Assembly (NCBI GenBank): GCA_910578035.1
Contig: CAJTOB010000016.1
Span: forward strand, 1-49,147
DNA: 49,147 nt
Origin: an uncultured Muribaculaceae bacterium
Lineage (GTDB): Bacteria; Bacteroidota; Bacteroidia; Bacteroidales; Muribaculaceae
Reading direction: 5' to 3'
Under the pieces are notes generated by a model, which ran no database searches, was not told where the DNA came from, and worked only from the letters and a program-made list of their open reading frames with translations. Shown piece after piece: positions 23,942 through 32,556 of this stretch. Position 1 is the first letter of the stretch; each line of letters begins with the position of its first letter. The position numbers and the translations under genes are program-made.

Positions 23942-25570
23942 ATGAAGCTGCGTTTTGTCTTTGTTGCCATTATGATGGCTATAGTGGCGTCTGCCGCAGG
24001 AGCCGGAGAGGTTGACTCTGTACTGAAGGTGCTCGATGCCGAAATCGACCGGGCCCCCGGATTGTACACGGCGCCTAAAGAGGCTATGCTCGACCATCTG
24101 CGCATGCGCTACGGGCGTTCGTCGACGCCTATGGCCCGTTTCGATGCATGCCGCGAATTGTTCGAAGAATACAGGTTCTATCAGTCAGATTCGGCCTATG
24201 CCTATGCACGCCGAATGGAAGATATTGCGCAAACGATGGGTGATTCCGTAAGAATCATGCAGGCCCGCACAAGTCTTATGGCATATTTTGCTGTAGTGGG
24301 CTTTTTTCACGAGGCCATGAATATCGGTCATCGCATAGATCCGTCGGTGCTTCCGGAACGTGAGAGGATTGATTTCTATCTTCTCTTTGCAAAGCTTAAC
24401 CAAAATATGGAGTCATTCGCCTACGGCACGCCCGATTTGAGATCGGTGTATGTAGCAGAACGTCTGAAATATTATCAGGCTGCCATAGACCAGGCCGACC
24501 CCGGAGGTTATAATTATGCCCTGGCACGTCTGGAATCGGCGCGTCTTGGCGATTATACACTTGAGCAGACCATAACGGCATGCAAGGCCATAATAGAACG
24601 ATTCGACCCGGATGCGCATAAGAAGGCTATAAATTACTCGACAATAGGACGTTCCTATATGACGCTGGGGCGTCCGGATTCGGCGGTGTATTATCTCGCT
24701 TTGTCGGCAATCCACGATTTGCGCTCAAATACACGCGAGACTACGGCTGCTAAAGACCTCGCAACAATCATGCATGGCCGTGGTGAGGTAGACCGGGCGG
24801 CGCGTTATCTCCATGTTGCCGCACACGATGCAGATGCATACAACAGCCGCCTGCGCAAGGTGGAAATCAACAGCATCATGCCGCTGATAGAGAATGCGCG
24901 TCATACCAGGCTCACGGGCCAGCGCATGATTCTTTTGATGGCCTCTATCGTCTTTGCCGCCATGCTTGCCGCCATGATATTCCTTTTCTTCAAGCTCAAG
25001 AAGCGCAATCGGAGCCTCACAGAGAGTCATCGGGAAATACGCGAGAAGACCATTGCTCTCGAGGACTCGAACACAGCGCTTGCAAGCCTTAACTCTCAGT
25101 TGCGCGAAGCCACGGAAATCAAAGACCAATATATAATACAGACGCTCTACAGCAATACCGACTTTGTGAATGAAGTGGAGGAAAAGACTACCAGAGCCTT
25201 GCTCAAACTTAAAGGAAAGCAATATGCCGAACTCAGCTCCATACTCTCCGACATGGGTGTGCGCCGGGAGCAGGCTCGCATGTATGCGTCGTTCGACAGT
25301 GCGTTTCTCAAACTGTTCCCCAATTTTGTTGAAGAGTTTAACCGGCTCTTGCAGCCGGGGCAGGGGATAAGCCTCACTGGCGGCAAACTTCCCACCGAGG
25401 TGAGAATCTTCGCGCTGATGCGGCTTGGCATTACGGCTACAGCCGAGATAGCACAGTATTTGTGTCTGTCGGTAAACACTGTCTATGTCTATAAAGCAAA
25501 AATCAAGGCCCGCGCAGCGGTGCCGAAAGGAAGCTTTGATGAGGCCGTGATGGCTATTCCAAAACCCTGA
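23942..25570 (+). CDS. membrane-anchored DUF6377-like regulator with C-terminal HTH
   Basis: Probable sensor-regulator of the SusC/SusD locus that follows. From the chosen start it has 542 residues: signal peptide (MKLRFVFVAIMMAIVASAAG), a periplasmic TPR-like helical region to ~315, one membrane helix (~319-345, MILLMASIVFAAMLAAMIFLF), and a cytoplasmic coiled coil (~350-395). The C-terminal part ends in a LuxR-like helix-turn-helix (TATAEIAQYLCLSVNTVYVYKAKI, ~495-518). This layout fits the Bacteroidota DUF6377 family, which often neighbours PULs. It replaces the hybrid two-component, ECF-sigma or SusR regulators more often seen. The ligand is presumably an oligosaccharide of the target glycan (inference). 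Confidence 0.8.
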   Translation: MKLRFVFVAIMMAIVASAAGAGEVDSVLKVLDAEIDRAPGLYTAPKEAMLDHLRMRYGRSSTPMARFDACRELFEEYRFYQSDSAYAYARRMEDIAQTMGDSVRIMQARTSLMAYFAVVGFFHEAMNIGHRIDPSVLPERERIDFYLLFAKLNQNMESFAYGTPDLRSVYVAERLKYYQAAIDQADPGGYNYALARLESARLGDYTLEQTITACKAIIERFDPDAHKKAINYSTIGRSYMTLGRPDSAVYYLALSAIHDLRSNTRETTAAKDLATIMHGRGEVDRAARYLHVAAHDADAYNSRLRKVEINSIMPLIENARHTRLTGQRMILLMASIVFAAMLAAMIFLFFKLKKRNRSLTESHREIREKTIALEDSNTALASLNSQLREATEIKDQYIIQTLYSNTDFVNEVEEKTTRALLKLKGKQYAELSSILSDMGVRREQARMYASFDSAFLKLFPNFVEEFNRLLQPGQGISLTGGKLPTEVRIFALMRLGITATAEIAQYLCLSVNTVYVYKAKIKARAAVPKGSFDEAVMAIPKP

Positions 25571-25644
25571 AAAAAGGGCCGACAGGGGTCACATTTGATT
25601 CAAAACGGTCTTTTACAAATCTTAATAATTGATGTGTTAAAATT

Positions 25645-25680
25645 CGGCAATAAGCTGTAGTATAGCTTGTTGCCGTTTTA
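25645..25680 (+). terminator. terminator after the regulator gene
   Basis: CGGCAATAAGCT pairs with AGCTTGTTGCCG around a seven-base loop and is followed by TTTT, 75 bases after the regulator stop. It makes the regulator a separate transcript from susC. Confidence 0.75.
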
Positions 25681-25706
25681 ACTACCTTAAAAAAGACTTG
25701 ACCCTA

Positions 25707-25737
25707 TTTCCAATATCTTGAATGTGTCTTAATTTTG
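25707..25737 (+). promoter_or_regulatory. promoter of the susC-susD operon
   Basis: TTTC (25707-25710, one mismatch to TTTG), 19 bases, then TAATTTTG (25730-25737). The imperfect -33 box fits an activator-dependent promoter. The leader to the susC ATG is about 78 nt. Confidence 0.55.
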
Positions 25738-25740
25738 TTC

Positions 25741-25767
25741 CCGGACAATGCTCCAGAGCGTGTCCGG
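25741..25767 (+). promoter_or_regulatory. 5'-end hairpin in the susC leader
   Basis: CCGGACA (25741-25747) pairs with TGTCCGG (25761-25767) with a 13-base loop, right at the predicted mRNA start and not followed by a T-tract. It may stabilise the mRNA or be the inverted operator of the regulator. Confidence 0.45.
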
Positions 25768-25819
25768 TTGACCTTGAATTTAATTAACCAATATATCATC
25801 CATTTCTAAAATCTACCCA

Positions 25820-28816
25820 ATGAAAACACCATTGCACATTTTCGCTGCGCTGCTGTTTATGCTGTTTGCCGCGGGGCTTTCCATGGAGGCTGCCGCGCAG
25901 ACAATCCAGCTTTCGGGCACAGTGGTGGAGGCCGGCACCGGCGAGCCCCTGATAGGAGCGTCGGTAGCTGTAAAAGGCACAAAGCTTGCTGCTGCCACAG
26001 ATCTCGACGGCGCTTTTGCTATCAAGGGCGTCGACCCCAAGGCAACTATCGTGGTTTCCTATGTAAGTTTTAAGACACGCGAAATCGCTCTCGAAGGGCG
26101 CTCGCAGATTACTGTCGAACTGACTCCCGACAACGAACTGCTTGAAGAAGTGGTCGTAATCGGCTATGGCACGATGGATAAAAAAGAACTGACCTCGGCA
26201 ATCTCTCACGTAGGCGAGAAAGACTTCCTTTCGGTGAGCTCTCTCGACCCCTCGATGCTTATTCAGGGCAAGGTTCCGGGCGTATCTATTACCAATACAG
26301 GTGCCGCAGACCCCAATAATCAGGCCAGTATCCAGATTCGTGGCGTGTCGTCGCGCTCGGCAGGTCTCGGCCCGCTGATTGTCATCGACGGTGTGCCCGG
26401 CGGTAATCTTACCAACCTCAATGCCAACGATATCGCATCGTTCGACGTACTCAAGGACGGTGCCGCCTCTGCTATCTATGGCACCCGCGGCTCCAACGGC
26501 GTAATCCTTGTGACAACCAAGAAGGGAACCAAGGACGGCGCTATCCACACTTCTTATTCCGGCACCTTCGCATGGGATAAAATCAAGAAGGAACTCGACA
26601 TGATGAACGCTCAGGAATATCGCGATGTGCGCCTTGGCTGGGGTGACAACGGCGTTGACCTCGGCGGCAACTACGACTGGCTCGACGGCGTTAGCCGCAC
26701 CGGTTTCGCTCACCATCATACTCTTAGCCTCAGCGGCGGCAACGACCGCAGCAACTATCGCGTGAGTGTTGACTATCGCGACCACAAGGGTATCGACCTC
26801 CGTTCGCGCCGTGAGGAATATGGCGGTCGTGCGGCTCTGTCGCATACTACCAAAGGCGGCCTCTTCAATTTTACTGTAAACCTTGCCCCGCGTATCATAT
26901 ACCGCGACCAGGCCGACTGGGGCGTGTTCAAAAACGCTCTCGAGGCTAATCCGACCACACCGCTGATGGACCCCGAGAACCCTACACGCTACTATAATTT
27001 CCAGGGTCAGGTGGTAGGCTACAACCCTGTGGAATCACAGCGACTCGAAACCGACCACGGCGACACCAAACTTCTCGACTGGGATGCTACAGCCCGTCTC
27101 AATCTCCTTCCCCTCTTCTGGAAGGGCGACGACTGCCCCTATACGCTCAACACCCAGATTATGTTTGCCGACCATCAGTACGACAACAACAACACCTGGT
27201 TCCGCCCGTCGACAAGCACCCAGGCTGTCAATGCCGGTCGCGACGGTCAGGCGAGCCGCAGCTACTCCAAGGAGCGCCAGTATATCCTCGAATGGATTAC
27301 CAATTTCAGCGCCCGTCTCGGCAAGAACAATATCAAGGCGATGGTAGGCTACAGCTATCAGTATTCGCAGTACGAAGGTTTCTCTGTGAATAATGCCGAC
27401 TTTCCCAACGACGGTCTCCACGCCGACAATATCGGCACCGGCGAGTTTGCCAAGGACGAAGGCGAAGTGTGCATGAGCAGCTACAAGAACGACGCCAAAC
27501 TTATCTCATTCTTCGGTCGTGTGAGCTACGACTGGGATGGCAAGTATCTCGTCACTGCGTCGCTTCGTCATGAAGGTTCGTCGAAGTTCGGCGCCAACAA
27601 CAAGTGGGGTAATTTCCCCGCGGTATCGGCAGGCTGGCGTATTAGCCAGGAAGAATTTATGGAAGGCTCGCGCGAATGGCTCAACGACCTTAAAATCCGC
27701 GCGGACTACGGCGAAACCGGCAACCAGGACTTCGGCAGCTATAACTCGCTCAACACCATGAGCGGCTTCGGCTATTATCTCTATAACGGCAAGTTCATAC
27801 AGGTATGGGGCCCGTCGAAGAATGTCAATCCCAATCTTCGCTGGGAGAAAGGCAAAAACTGGAACGTCGGTGTCGATTTCTCGATGTTCAACAACCGTTT
27901 CTATGGTTCACTCAACTATTTCAACCGCCGTACGCAGGACCTTCTCGGCAACTACAAAGTGCCTGTTCCGCCTTATCTGCACGACGAGACTTTCGTGAAC
28001 GTCGGAACTATGAAGAATACCGGCTTTGAGGTCGACCTGAGCTTCAATGCTGTGCAGACCAAGGAGTTTGACTATAACTTCAATGTCATCGGCACTACAA
28101 TGAGCAATAAGTTTGTCGATTTCAGCAATTCGGAGTATGTCGGACAGGACTATTACAACGTCTGCGGCACCGAAGACCCTTATCCTTTCTACAATCTCCA
28201 GCGTATTGAGAAGGGTGAATCTGTCGGCAACTTCTTCATGTGGCGCTACGCCGGTATCAACGAAGACGGCGAATGGCTTGTCTACGACAAAGACGGCGAC
28301 ATCATCAATGCCTCGCAGGCTTCTGAAGCCGACCGCCAGAAAGTGGGCAACGGCATGCCGAAGTTCACACTCTCTACAACGCACAACTTCCGCTACCGCA
28401 ATTTCGACCTCAGCCTCTTCTTCCGCGGCGCTTTCTGCTTCGATATATTCAATATACACGATTTTTACTACGGAACCCGCAAATTCACCGGCAACGTGCT
28501 CAAGAAAGCCTATGGCAAGAATTTCGCCATCAGTCCGACATCGTCGCATGCCGTGACCGACTACTTCCTTGAGCGTGGCGACTACTTCAAACTCGACCAG
28601 ATTACACTGGGCTACACGCTCAATGTGCCGCAGTGGCGCTTTATCGACAAAATCCGCCTATACGGCACGATGAAGAACGTGTTTACCATCACCAAGTTCA
28701 GCGGCATCGACCCTTCGAACTATCAGGTGAACGGTCTCGAACCAGGCGCACAGGGTTCGCGCAACTACTTCCCCTCGACACGTCAGTTCATACTCGGTGT
28801 CCAGCTTGATTTCTAA
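25820..28816 (+). CDS. SusC-like TonB-dependent glycan transporter
   Basis: Outer-membrane barrel that imports oligosaccharides with its SusD lid, driven by TonB. The 998 residues begin with a signal peptide (to about AAAQ, residue 27). A carboxypeptidase-regulatory-like beta-sandwich follows (~30-105, with GTGEPLIGASV and DLDGAFAIKGV). The TonB-box-like EEVVVIGYGT (~112-121) is followed by the plug, which carries the SusC signature DVLKDGAASAIYGTRGSNGVILVTTKKG. The barrel ends in Phe (FILGVQLDF). No N-terminal signalling extension (STN) is present, so it does not feed an ECF-sigma/anti-sigma circuit. susD follows 12 bases later. Confidence 0.96.
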   Translation: MKTPLHIFAALLFMLFAAGLSMEAAAQTIQLSGTVVEAGTGEPLIGASVAVKGTKLAAATDLDGAFAIKGVDPKATIVVSYVSFKTREIALEGRSQITVELTPDNELLEEVVVIGYGTMDKKELTSAISHVGEKDFLSVSSLDPSMLIQGKVPGVSITNTGAADPNNQASIQIRGVSSRSAGLGPLIVIDGVPGGNLTNLNANDIASFDVLKDGAASAIYGTRGSNGVILVTTKKGTKDGAIHTSYSGTFAWDKIKKELDMMNAQEYRDVRLGWGDNGVDLGGNYDWLDGVSRTGFAHHHTLSLSGGNDRSNYRVSVDYRDHKGIDLRSRREEYGGRAALSHTTKGGLFNFTVNLAPRIIYRDQADWGVFKNALEANPTTPLMDPENPTRYYNFQGQVVGYNPVESQRLETDHGDTKLLDWDATARLNLLPLFWKGDDCPYTLNTQIMFADHQYDNNNTWFRPSTSTQAVNAGRDGQASRSYSKERQYILEWITNFSARLGKNNIKAMVGYSYQYSQYEGFSVNNADFPNDGLHADNIGTGEFAKDEGEVCMSSYKNDAKLISFFGRVSYDWDGKYLVTASLRHEGSSKFGANNKWGNFPAVSAGWRISQEEFMEGSREWLNDLKIRADYGETGNQDFGSYNSLNTMSGFGYYLYNGKFIQVWGPSKNVNPNLRWEKGKNWNVGVDFSMFNNRFYGSLNYFNRRTQDLLGNYKVPVPPYLHDETFVNVGTMKNTGFEVDLSFNAVQTKEFDYNFNVIGTTMSNKFVDFSNSEYVGQDYYNVCGTEDPYPFYNLQRIEKGESVGNFFMWRYAGINEDGEWLVYDKDGDIINASQASEADRQKVGNGMPKFTLSTTHNFRYRNFDLSLFFRGAFCFDIFNIHDFYYGTRKFTGNVLKKAYGKNFAISPTSSHAVTDYFLERGDYFKLDQITLGYTLNVPQWRFIDKIRLYGTMKNVFTITKFSGIDPSNYQVNGLEPGAQGSRNYFPSTRQFILGVQLDF

Positions 28817-28828
28817 AATCTTACTGCT

Positions 28829-30571
28829 ATGAAAATCAAATCACTGAAATATATTGCGGCGGCCGGCGCGCTCGCCATCGCCGCGGGAGCCTGCACCAAT
28901 CTCGACGAGACGCTCTATGACCAGGTGGGCACCCAAAACTATTATAACACCAAGAGCGACGTTGTCCGCGCTGTCTTCCGCCCCTTCGAGCATGCGTTCT
29001 GGAGCATTCAGAGCCGCCATGTGCTCAATGAACTTACTGCCGACCAGCTCATAACCCCGAGTCGCGACGGCTGGTGGGACGACGGAGGCCGCTGGCGCAA
29101 ACTCCACTATCACCAGTGGAATGTGGAGGACGGCGGTGACGCCCAGACCGAGTGGAACGGCTGTTTCCAGGGCATAGGCCAGTGCAACTATGTAATCGAG
29201 GACATGCAGATACTCGACCCAGTAAAGTTCGGCTTCTCGCAGGCCGAGTTCGACAATCTTGCCGCTCAGTGCCGCGCTCTCCGCGCTTGGTTCTATATCC
29301 GTCTGCTCGATGCATTCCGCAATGTACCCCTGGCGGTGAGTTTCAATGACATGTCGATGAACTCCGTAGGCCAGGTTGAACCTAAGTTTGTGTTCGATTT
29401 CATAGAATCCGAGCTCAAAGACTGTATCGACCTCCTTGCCAAGAAAGAAAGTCTCGGTTCGCAGGCCTCCATCCAGGGTCAGTGGACCAAGGCCGGCGCC
29501 GCAGCCCTCCTGGCACGTCTCTATCTCAATGCCGGCGTGTATGTGGGCGAAGAGCGCTGGGATGACTGCGAGAAAGTGACTCAGGATATTCTCGACGGTG
29601 TATATGGCCCCTATGCCATCGCCGACCGGTGGGATGCTGCATTCGACTGGAACAACGATACCAGCGATGAAGTGATATTCGGTTTCCCCGCCGATCAGGG
29701 CTATACATACTGGCACTATCAGGGCGACACATACTGGTGGACCGTTCCTTCTCGTGCCCGCTACTACTTCGGCGACGCCAAGTGCAAGGCCGGCGACCAT
29801 AACTGCAAGTATGCCGCCTCTCCGAGCTATGACCTCAACGGCGAGCTCTATGACTATACACTGGGTATGCCCGTGCAGAATTTCCGCAAGTATCCCGGCG
29901 ACGAGCGTATGAAACTATACCGCAACCTCGGCGACAGCCGCCGCGAAGGTATGTTCCTCTACGGATATCTTGAATATGTCGACGAAAACGGCGCCACCAA
30001 GCGTGTGCGTGCTCCCGAAAGCCCCTATGACCTCTATATCCGCGACGCCGTGGGCCGCTTCCTGAGCCTCGCCCCCGACAAGTGGCCTACCGACAAGAAC
30101 AGTTCGCTCTCCAACGGCGACCACAACTCAGGCTGGCACTTTGCCAAATATCCCTTCTATTCCGACGAGGACGCCCACCAGATGGAAAGCGACTTCACCG
30201 AAATCCGTCTGCCCGAGGTGATATATATGCTTGCCGAGTGCAAAATCCGCAAGGGTCGCAAGAGCGATGCCGCCGCACTGCTCAACAGTGTTCGCAAACG
30301 TAACTATCCGGCAGAGAACTACGACGAAGTGCTCTATCAGCCCGAAGGCAAGGTTGAACTGAATGAAAAGGAGATGCTCGACGAGTGGGGCCGCGAATTT
30401 TTCGCCGAAGGCCGTCGCCGTATCGACCTTATCCGTTTCGGAGTGTTCAGCACAGGCCGCTGGTGGGATAAGACTCCCGATGCCGACAGTCATTACGAGA
30501 TATTCCCGCTTATGCGCCCGATTCTCGACGCCAATCCCGACCTTGTACAGAATCCGGGGTATAATAGCTGA
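28829..30571 (+). CDS. SusD-like glycan-binding lipoprotein
   Basis: Surface lipoprotein that forms the hinged lid of the SusC barrel and captures oligosaccharide. The 580 residues start with a lipoprotein signal, with lipobox Cys at residue 22 (IAAGAC). The N-terminal SusD-like segment has the TPR helices (AQCRALRAWFYIRLLDAF and AALLARLYLNAGVY). The C-terminal RagB/SusD part ends with the family pattern WGREFFAEGRRRIDLIRFG and a final NPGYNS. Several Trp-rich stretches (GWWDDGGRWRKLHYHQW and YWHYQGDTYWW) are likely sugar-stacking surfaces. Co-transcribed with susC. Confidence 0.95.
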   Translation: MKIKSLKYIAAAGALAIAAGACTNLDETLYDQVGTQNYYNTKSDVVRAVFRPFEHAFWSIQSRHVLNELTADQLITPSRDGWWDDGGRWRKLHYHQWNVEDGGDAQTEWNGCFQGIGQCNYVIEDMQILDPVKFGFSQAEFDNLAAQCRALRAWFYIRLLDAFRNVPLAVSFNDMSMNSVGQVEPKFVFDFIESELKDCIDLLAKKESLGSQASIQGQWTKAGAAALLARLYLNAGVYVGEERWDDCEKVTQDILDGVYGPYAIADRWDAAFDWNNDTSDEVIFGFPADQGYTYWHYQGDTYWWTVPSRARYYFGDAKCKAGDHNCKYAASPSYDLNGELYDYTLGMPVQNFRKYPGDERMKLYRNLGDSRREGMFLYGYLEYVDENGATKRVRAPESPYDLYIRDAVGRFLSLAPDKWPTDKNSSLSNGDHNSGWHFAKYPFYSDEDAHQMESDFTEIRLPEVIYMLAECKIRKGRKSDAAALLNSVRKRNYPAENYDEVLYQPEGKVELNEKEMLDEWGREFFAEGRRRIDLIRFGVFSTGRWWDKTPDADSHYEIFPLMRPILDANPDLVQNPGYNS

Positions 30572-30597
30572 TAAATATATAGTTGAAATAGGAAATT

Positions 30598-32490
30598 ATG
30601 AAGATTAAACAGATATATATGGCAGCTGCGGTGTTTGCCGCAGCAACGCTGGCCGGTTGCGAGGACGAGAAAGACCTCGTGATCATAGACGGCAATCTGC
30701 CGATAAAGGCGTCGGCCCTTTATATGGTGGGTGATGCCACGCCCAATGGCTGGAGTATCGACACCCCGACTCCTTTTACCGCCACAGAGTCAGACCCTCT
30801 TGTCTTTGAATGGAGCGGTTCGCTCAATGCCGGTGAAATGAAGCTTTGTCTGGTTACCGGCAGTTGGGATGCTCCCTTTATCCGCCCATTGGAAGACCAG
30901 TGTCCTATCGGCACAAGCGATATCGACAATGCATCGTTCCAAATGCATGCCGGCGACCCCGACCAGAAATGGCGTGTGACAGAGGCCGGTGTCTATACAC
31001 TCACATTCGACCTCCGCAACTGGAAGATGTCTACCCGCTATAACGGTGGAGCTCCCGAACTGCCTAAAGACCCTATCAGCACCGAGACTCTGTATCTTGT
31101 AGGCGACGCCACTCCTGCGGGCTGGAATATCGACAGCCCGACGCCTCTTGAGAAGACAGGCGATTATACATTCGTGTATGAAGGCGAACTCAAGACCGGC
31201 GAGATGAAGGCATGTCTTGTGGCCGGAAGCTGGGATGTCGATTTTGTGCGCCCCTCGAGCGCCGATGTTGAAATCAACAAGGATGGTGTCGCCGCCGGTG
31301 ATTTCGTGTTCACGGCAAACCCCGACAACAAGTGGAAAGTGACTTACCGCGCCAACTACCGCATGACTTTCGACCTCGCTGCATATACCGTAGCTGTGGA
31401 ATACCTTTCGGATTTAGAAGAGGACGAGAACCCGCTCCTCTCAGCCGGCGATGTATGGATGATAGGCGACGCCACACCCAACGGCTGGAGCCTCGACGAT
31501 GCTCAGCATTTCGAAAAGGCCGATGGTAAGGACCATGCGTTTGTCTGGCAGGGCCAGCTTGTAGGCGGAACTTTCAAGGCATGTATAATCCGCGATTTCA
31601 GCGCACCCTTCATTCGCCCCGCAAGCAGCGATGTGACAGTGTCAAAAGCCGGTGTATCGGCTCCCGAATTCGTCTACACGACTTCGCCCGATGATCAGTG
31701 GCGTGTGACCGACGGCGGCGAGTATAAAATAACTCTTGATCTTGAGAATAATACAATCGAGGCCGTATATGTGGAAAACGGCGGCTCTGAAGAACCTGAA
31801 GAAGGTATTGTAGCCGATAATGTATGGATGATAGGCGAAGCAACTGCCGGCGGCTGGAGTCTCGATGACGCCACTGCATACACCAAAGAATCGAAGTATA
31901 TTTTTACATGGCAGGGCACCCTCAAAGAAGGCACTTTCAAGGCCTGCACCATCAAGGACTTCGGCGCACCCTTTATTCGCCCCGCCAGCAGCGGTGTGAC
32001 AGTATCTAAAGCCGGTGTATCTGCTACAGATTTCGTTTACACCACCGACCCCGACGACCAATGGCAGGTAACCGAGGCCGGTGAATATAAGATTACGCTC
32101 GATCTCCTGAACTATACTATAAAGGTGGAGGTGCCCTCCGGCAAGCCTGCGCCGATAGAGACCGACGTACTCTATATGATTGGCGATGCTACTGCCGGCG
32201 GCTGGAGTCTCGACGACGCCCGGGAATTTACTAAGGAGGCCGATGGCGTGTTCACATGGACCGGCGACCTTAAAGAGGGTATATTCAAGGCATGCACAGT
32301 CAAGGATTTCAACGCTCCCTTCCTTCGTCCTTCGAGTGGTAATGTGACAGTTTCGTCGGCCGGGGTATCGGCTTCCGACTTCATCTACACGACTTCGCCC
32401 GACGATCAGTGGCGCGTAACCGAGGCCGGCAAGTATAAAATCACCTTCAATCTCAAGGAGTGGACCATAGCGGCAGTGTCTGTTAAGTAA
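30598..32490 (+). CDS. SusE/SusF-like surface lipoprotein with five tandem glycan-binding modules
   Basis: The 630 residues start with a lipobox at Cys21 (TLAGC). Five copies of one ~100-residue beta-sandwich then occupy ~41-148, 165-269, 285-390, 408-510 and 523-629. Each opens with a pattern like VWMIGDATPNGWSLDDA, has a central F(K)AC...DF.APF.RPAS block, and closes with P(D)DQWRVTEAGEYKITLDL. The layout matches the starch-binding modules of SusE/SusF, which have two or three such modules. Modules 3-5 are much closer to each other in protein and DNA than to modules 1 and 2, implying recent duplication. The Trp in GW and the F/W-rich loops are the likely sugar platform. Its stop codon lies in a 7-bp tandem repeat. 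Confidence 0.88.
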   Translation: MKIKQIYMAAAVFAAATLAGCEDEKDLVIIDGNLPIKASALYMVGDATPNGWSIDTPTPFTATESDPLVFEWSGSLNAGEMKLCLVTGSWDAPFIRPLEDQCPIGTSDIDNASFQMHAGDPDQKWRVTEAGVYTLTFDLRNWKMSTRYNGGAPELPKDPISTETLYLVGDATPAGWNIDSPTPLEKTGDYTFVYEGELKTGEMKACLVAGSWDVDFVRPSSADVEINKDGVAAGDFVFTANPDNKWKVTYRANYRMTFDLAAYTVAVEYLSDLEEDENPLLSAGDVWMIGDATPNGWSLDDAQHFEKADGKDHAFVWQGQLVGGTFKACIIRDFSAPFIRPASSDVTVSKAGVSAPEFVYTTSPDDQWRVTDGGEYKITLDLENNTIEAVYVENGGSEEPEEGIVADNVWMIGEATAGGWSLDDATAYTKESKYIFTWQGTLKEGTFKACTIKDFGAPFIRPASSGVTVSKAGVSATDFVYTTDPDDQWQVTEAGEYKITLDLLNYTIKVEVPSGKPAPIETDVLYMIGDATAGGWSLDDAREFTKEADGVFTWTGDLKEGIFKACTVKDFNAPFLRPSSGNVTVSSAGVSASDFIYTTSPDDQWRVTEAGKYKITFNLKEWTIAAVSVK

Positions 32491-32514
32491 TAAGTAATAG
32501 GTAATAAGTAATAA
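32487..32514 (+). repeat. 7-bp tandem repeat (four copies) at the end of the susE-like gene
   Basis: GTAATAA, GTAATAG, GTAATAA and GTAATAA follow head to tail, beginning inside the last codons of the susE-like gene (the stop TAA is 32488-32490). They supply extra stop codons in more than one frame and run straight into the terminator. Confidence 0.85.
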
Positions 32515-32545
32515 GGGTCGGCGGTCGGACGCCGTCGGCCCTTTT
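32513..32545 (+). terminator. intrinsic terminator inside the PUL, between susE-like and GH27-like genes
   Basis: AAGGG-t-CGGCG pairs with CGCCG-tcgg-CCCTT around a six-base loop (GTCGGA) and ends in TTTT. The next gene starts at 32557, so its ribosome start follows the hairpin directly. Confidence 0.65.
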
Positions 32546-32556
32546 ATATCAATAAT

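Noticed and set aside
25796..26845. 349-codon minus-strand frame over the susC start
   Set aside because: It crosses the susC promoter leader and signal peptide region and encodes low-complexity Ala/Val-rich sequence; antisense shadow.
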